Shown: positions 61,899-64,000 of the stretch, in pieces
Layout: each line of letters begins with the position of its first letter
Position numbering within the stretch: the stretch's first letter is position 1
Source: Companilactobacillus pabuli
GTDB taxonomy: Bacteria > Bacillota > Bacilli > Lactobacillales > Lactobacillaceae
DNA: 64,000 bases
Direction of reading: 5' to 3'
NCBI RefSeq assembly: GCF_014058425.1
Contig: NZ_CP049366.1
Coordinates: 558,001-622,000 of the forward strand
Translations under genes and position numbers: made by a program
Notes under the pieces: generated by a model
Told to the model about the DNA's origin: nothing
What the model saw: only the letters and a program-made list of their open reading frames with translations
The model's database searches: none

Positions 61899-62627
61899 TT
61901 AGAGTAGTGGTAAGAACCAGTTAGCCCAAATCCAACTTAATGGCATAATAATTACCATTGCCGGAATCATATCAGCTATTGGGAACATCTTTAATTTGAC
62001 CATTCTAAAGCCAGTTGCCAGCATCAAGAAACCACCGCAAGCTTTGAAGTCTAAAATCATATTAGGAGTTGTTAATGGGAAAATAAATCTTGCAAGCAAG
62101 AATAAAATATAGAACAAAATAAATTGTGGTATAGCAATAATAGAAACAACGTATCCTAGGTTGCAAGCAAAGATTGCTGCGGTAAAGAAATCAAGCACTG
62201 ATTTAGAAATTAAGATAGTTGTGTCACCAGTCATACCATTGTCCAAACTTCCGTAAATACCAGTACCACTAGCACAGAAAAGCACAATAACTGTTACTAA
62301 AGTGTTGATAAATTCTTCTTGTGACATATCAGAATTGTTATTTGGGAAAAATTTAGAAATCGGTTTTTGCATTTCCATAGCGCCTTTGTCGATCCATTTA
62401 CCCAAGTGCATCCAAAGACCGATACCGGTACCGATAACTAATGCAAAAATAACTGCGGGCATGTATTTCATTGGTGCGATGGAATAAATTCCCATACCCA
62501 TGGAACAAACACCAAAAATTAGTGTGATATCTTTTTTGAATTGTTCACTAAATTTATCACCCAAAAAGCCACCGAGCAGACCGCCAAATAGTACGGAGGC
62601 CGCATTAATAATAACGCCAGTTGGCAT
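61899..62627 (-). CDS. DUF554 membrane protein
   Basis: 242 aa with six to seven hydrophobic segments. The N-terminal GVIINAASVLFGGLLGGFLGDK and the GICSMGMGIYSI-like segment (here FGVCSMGMGIYSIAPM) identify the DUF554 (YdfK-type) family. The function is unknown; a transport role is often assumed. An AAAGGGG site lies upstream of the ATG. It is divergent from a LysR regulator, which may control it. Confidence 0.88.
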   Translation of the reverse strand: MPTGVIINAASVLFGGLLGGFLGDKFSEQFKKDITLIFGVCSMGMGIYSIAPMKYMPAVIFALVIGTGIGLWMHLGKWIDKGAMEMQKPISKFFPNNNSDMSQEEFINTLVTVIVLFCASGTGIYGSLDNGMTGDTTILISKSVLDFFTAAIFACNLGYVVSIIAIPQFILFYILFLLARFIFPLTTPNMILDFKACGGFLMLATGFRMVKLKMFPIADMIPAMVIIMPLSWIWANWFLPLL

Positions 62628-62741
62628 AATCGTAATACCCCTTTCAAATAAGAACTATGTTCAACTTTAGAATTGGTAGGATGAATAAACAATTCAAAAA
62701 CTATGATATAGTATTCTAAAATGGAATAGGAGGTGTCAGGA

Positions 62742-63632
62742 ATGGATTTGCACAAGCTGCAGATTTTTGTAGATTTATCCAAAACATTAAATTATACTGA
62801 CACAGCTAATAACTTGTTCACTACCCAAGGAAATATTTCTAAGCAGATTTTAGCTCTTGAAAAAGAGTTAGATGTGCCATTGTTTAAACGGGCCCATCGA
62901 AAAATTGAATTGACTCAACAAGGTGAGATCGTTTTGCCCTATGCCAATGAAATCCTTAGTAAATACAGTGAAATGGCGATTAAATTGGCAGATTTTCAGG
63001 ATGCTAAGAATTTAACAATCGAAATGCATACTATTCCGACAATGCCTAGTTACGTCAGCTTTAATTTGATTACGAAATTCTTGCAGCAACATCCCGAAGT
63101 TCATATGCAATTGAAAGAGGAAGAAAGTTATAACTTAGTAACTTCTTTAAAATCGGGTCGCTGTGAAATCATTTTTGCACGGATGTTTGATTTTGATGAT
63201 TCTGATTTGGAATATATTGAGATGGAAGATGATGATTTCGTTGCCGTCTTGCCAAAGAATCATCCCTTTGCTGATAAAGAAGTTTTGGATCTAAAGAAGC
63301 TGAAAAAAGAGCGTTTTTTAATATTGGGACCATCAACGAATCTTTATGAACCAGTTATGAAATTATGTCAGATGGCAGGGTTCAAATCAGATATTAGTTA
63401 CCAAGGTACACGTGTTGATTTGATCATGCAGATGGTTCAAAATAATATGGGTATTTCTTTAATGATGAAAAAAACTGCAGAGAATTTTGATAGCCAAGAC
63501 TTTAAGATGGTGCCGTTAACGACTAATATTGCCAATAAATTATGTTTTGTTAGAGTTAAAGGTCAACATTCGAGTGCTAATAATATGTTTTGGAAATATG
63601 TCAAAATGCACATGAAAGATATTGGGGGATAA
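62742..63632 (+). CDS. LysR-family transcriptional regulator
   Basis: 296 aa. The N-terminal winged helix-turn-helix (about 1-60: LHKLQIFVDLSKTLNYTDTANNL, then QGNISKQILALEKELDVPLF) is followed by a periplasmic-binding-like effector domain (about 85-290). The ATG at 62742 follows AGGAGGTGTC; an in-frame GTG at 62733 lies within that site. It is divergent from the DUF554 gene, the classical layout for a LysR regulator and its target; the effector is unknown. Confidence 0.92.
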   Translation: MDLHKLQIFVDLSKTLNYTDTANNLFTTQGNISKQILALEKELDVPLFKRAHRKIELTQQGEIVLPYANEILSKYSEMAIKLADFQDAKNLTIEMHTIPTMPSYVSFNLITKFLQQHPEVHMQLKEEESYNLVTSLKSGRCEIIFARMFDFDDSDLEYIEMEDDDFVAVLPKNHPFADKEVLDLKKLKKERFLILGPSTNLYEPVMKLCQMAGFKSDISYQGTRVDLIMQMVQNNMGISLMMKKTAENFDSQDFKMVPLTTNIANKLCFVRVKGQHSSANNMFWKYVKMHMKDIGG

Positions 63633-64000
63633 GGATATTCAAGATTTATCAACGAAACAAATAATCGATCTGATGGAGTCAGGTCTTAATATGAAGTTCT
63701 CCGATGAACAAATTGCTATTTTGGAAAATGATTTTACCAAGCCACTACTAGTTAATGCTTGTGCTGGAGCTGGTAAAACAACGATTTTTATCTTGATGGC
63801 TTTGATTGCCATTGCTAAAGGTAATGCCGACCCAGATGAAATTTTAGGAATTACTTTTTCTCATAAATCACGAGTTGATATGGGTGATAGATACAATAAA
63901 TTTGTGAATGAATTGAGTGAAACGGGATTAGAATTATTAGACGGTCGTCCTAATTTCACGACTTTTCATGCTTTGTTTTATCAATTATTACGTCAAAATC
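63622..64000 (+). CDS. UvrD/Rep-like helicase, 5' part only
   Basis: At least 126 codons, cut by the window end. The frame opens after a stop at 63613. The start is uncertain: TTG 63622, ATG 63673 or ATG 63691; the last has AGG eight bases upstream. After KFSDEQIAIL (Q-motif-like) comes Walker A CAGAGKTT, then ILGITFSHKSRVDMGDR (motif Ia-like) and FTTFHALFYQLL (motif Ib/Ic-like), as in superfamily 1 DNA helicases. It overlaps the end of the LysR gene if 63622 is used. Confidence 0.78.
   Translation, partial: MGDKDIQDLSTKQIIDLMESGLNMKFSDEQIAILENDFTKPLLVNACAGAGKTTIFILMALIAIAKGNADPDEILGITFSHKSRVDMGDRYNKFVNELSETGLELLDGRPNFTTFHALFYQLLRQN

Overview
The window comes from a low-GC Gram-positive lactic acid bacterium. 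The gene set (cdaA-cdaR-glmM and glmS, pta and ackA, adhE, oleate hydratase, SLAP, WxL and sortase-anchored surface proteins, a complete comG operon, methionine T-boxes) and the tmRNA tag AKNNNNYALAA point to a lactobacillus. A Companilactobacillus-type species is my best guess, but that rests on general resemblance, not on a search.

Layout. 1-1203: thirteen tRNAs, the first cut by the window edge, of the kind that follows an rRNA operon. 1358-8771: an orphan secreted protein, a TetR regulator, two acetyltransferases, a HAD phosphatase, and the ung-pta-tsaE-GNAT run facing two nuclease genes. 8885-19649: murB, a CPA1 antiporter, the c-di-AMP/cell-wall unit cdaA-cdaR-glmM, glmS behind an array of GntR-like operators, an APC permease and a VanZ protein. 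19841-30266: a large LRR surface protein with an FPQTG anchor, yebC, comGA-comGG, a YtxK-like methyltransferase and ackA. 30436-44101: oleate hydratase, adhE behind Rex-like sites, several transporters, gdhA, and an ISL3-family insertion sequence. 44282-52925: surface proteins (WxL, SLAP, LysM), a 51-codon cysteine-rich mini-gene, ssrA (tmRNA), and DUF3862 and YitT membrane proteins. 53200-59608: a methionine uptake locus with two Met T-boxes, three MetQ paralogues, MetN, MetI and an M20 peptidase. 59674-64000: an XRE/TPR regulator, two PspC mini-genes, a HAD phosphatase, a DUF554 protein, a LysR regulator and the start of a UvrD-like helicase.

How genes work together. GlmM and GlmS feed UDP-GlcNAc synthesis next to the c-di-AMP cyclase and its regulator. 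Pta and AckA form the acetate/ATP branch and AdhE the ethanol/NAD+ branch of fermentation. MetQ1-MetN-MetI with MetQ2 and MetQ3 form a methionine importer controlled twice by uncharged tRNA-Met.

Most unusual items. (1) A short leader with an intrinsic terminator before a Gdx-type SMR exporter, looking like a guanidine riboswitch. (2) A metallothionein-like 51-aa ORF. (3) Two long palindromic structured elements directly after the stop codons of ohyA and gdhA, one flanked by a 14-bp direct repeat. (4) A leader-peptide/terminator arrangement in front of an MFS efflux gene. (5) A Met T-box placed inside the met locus.
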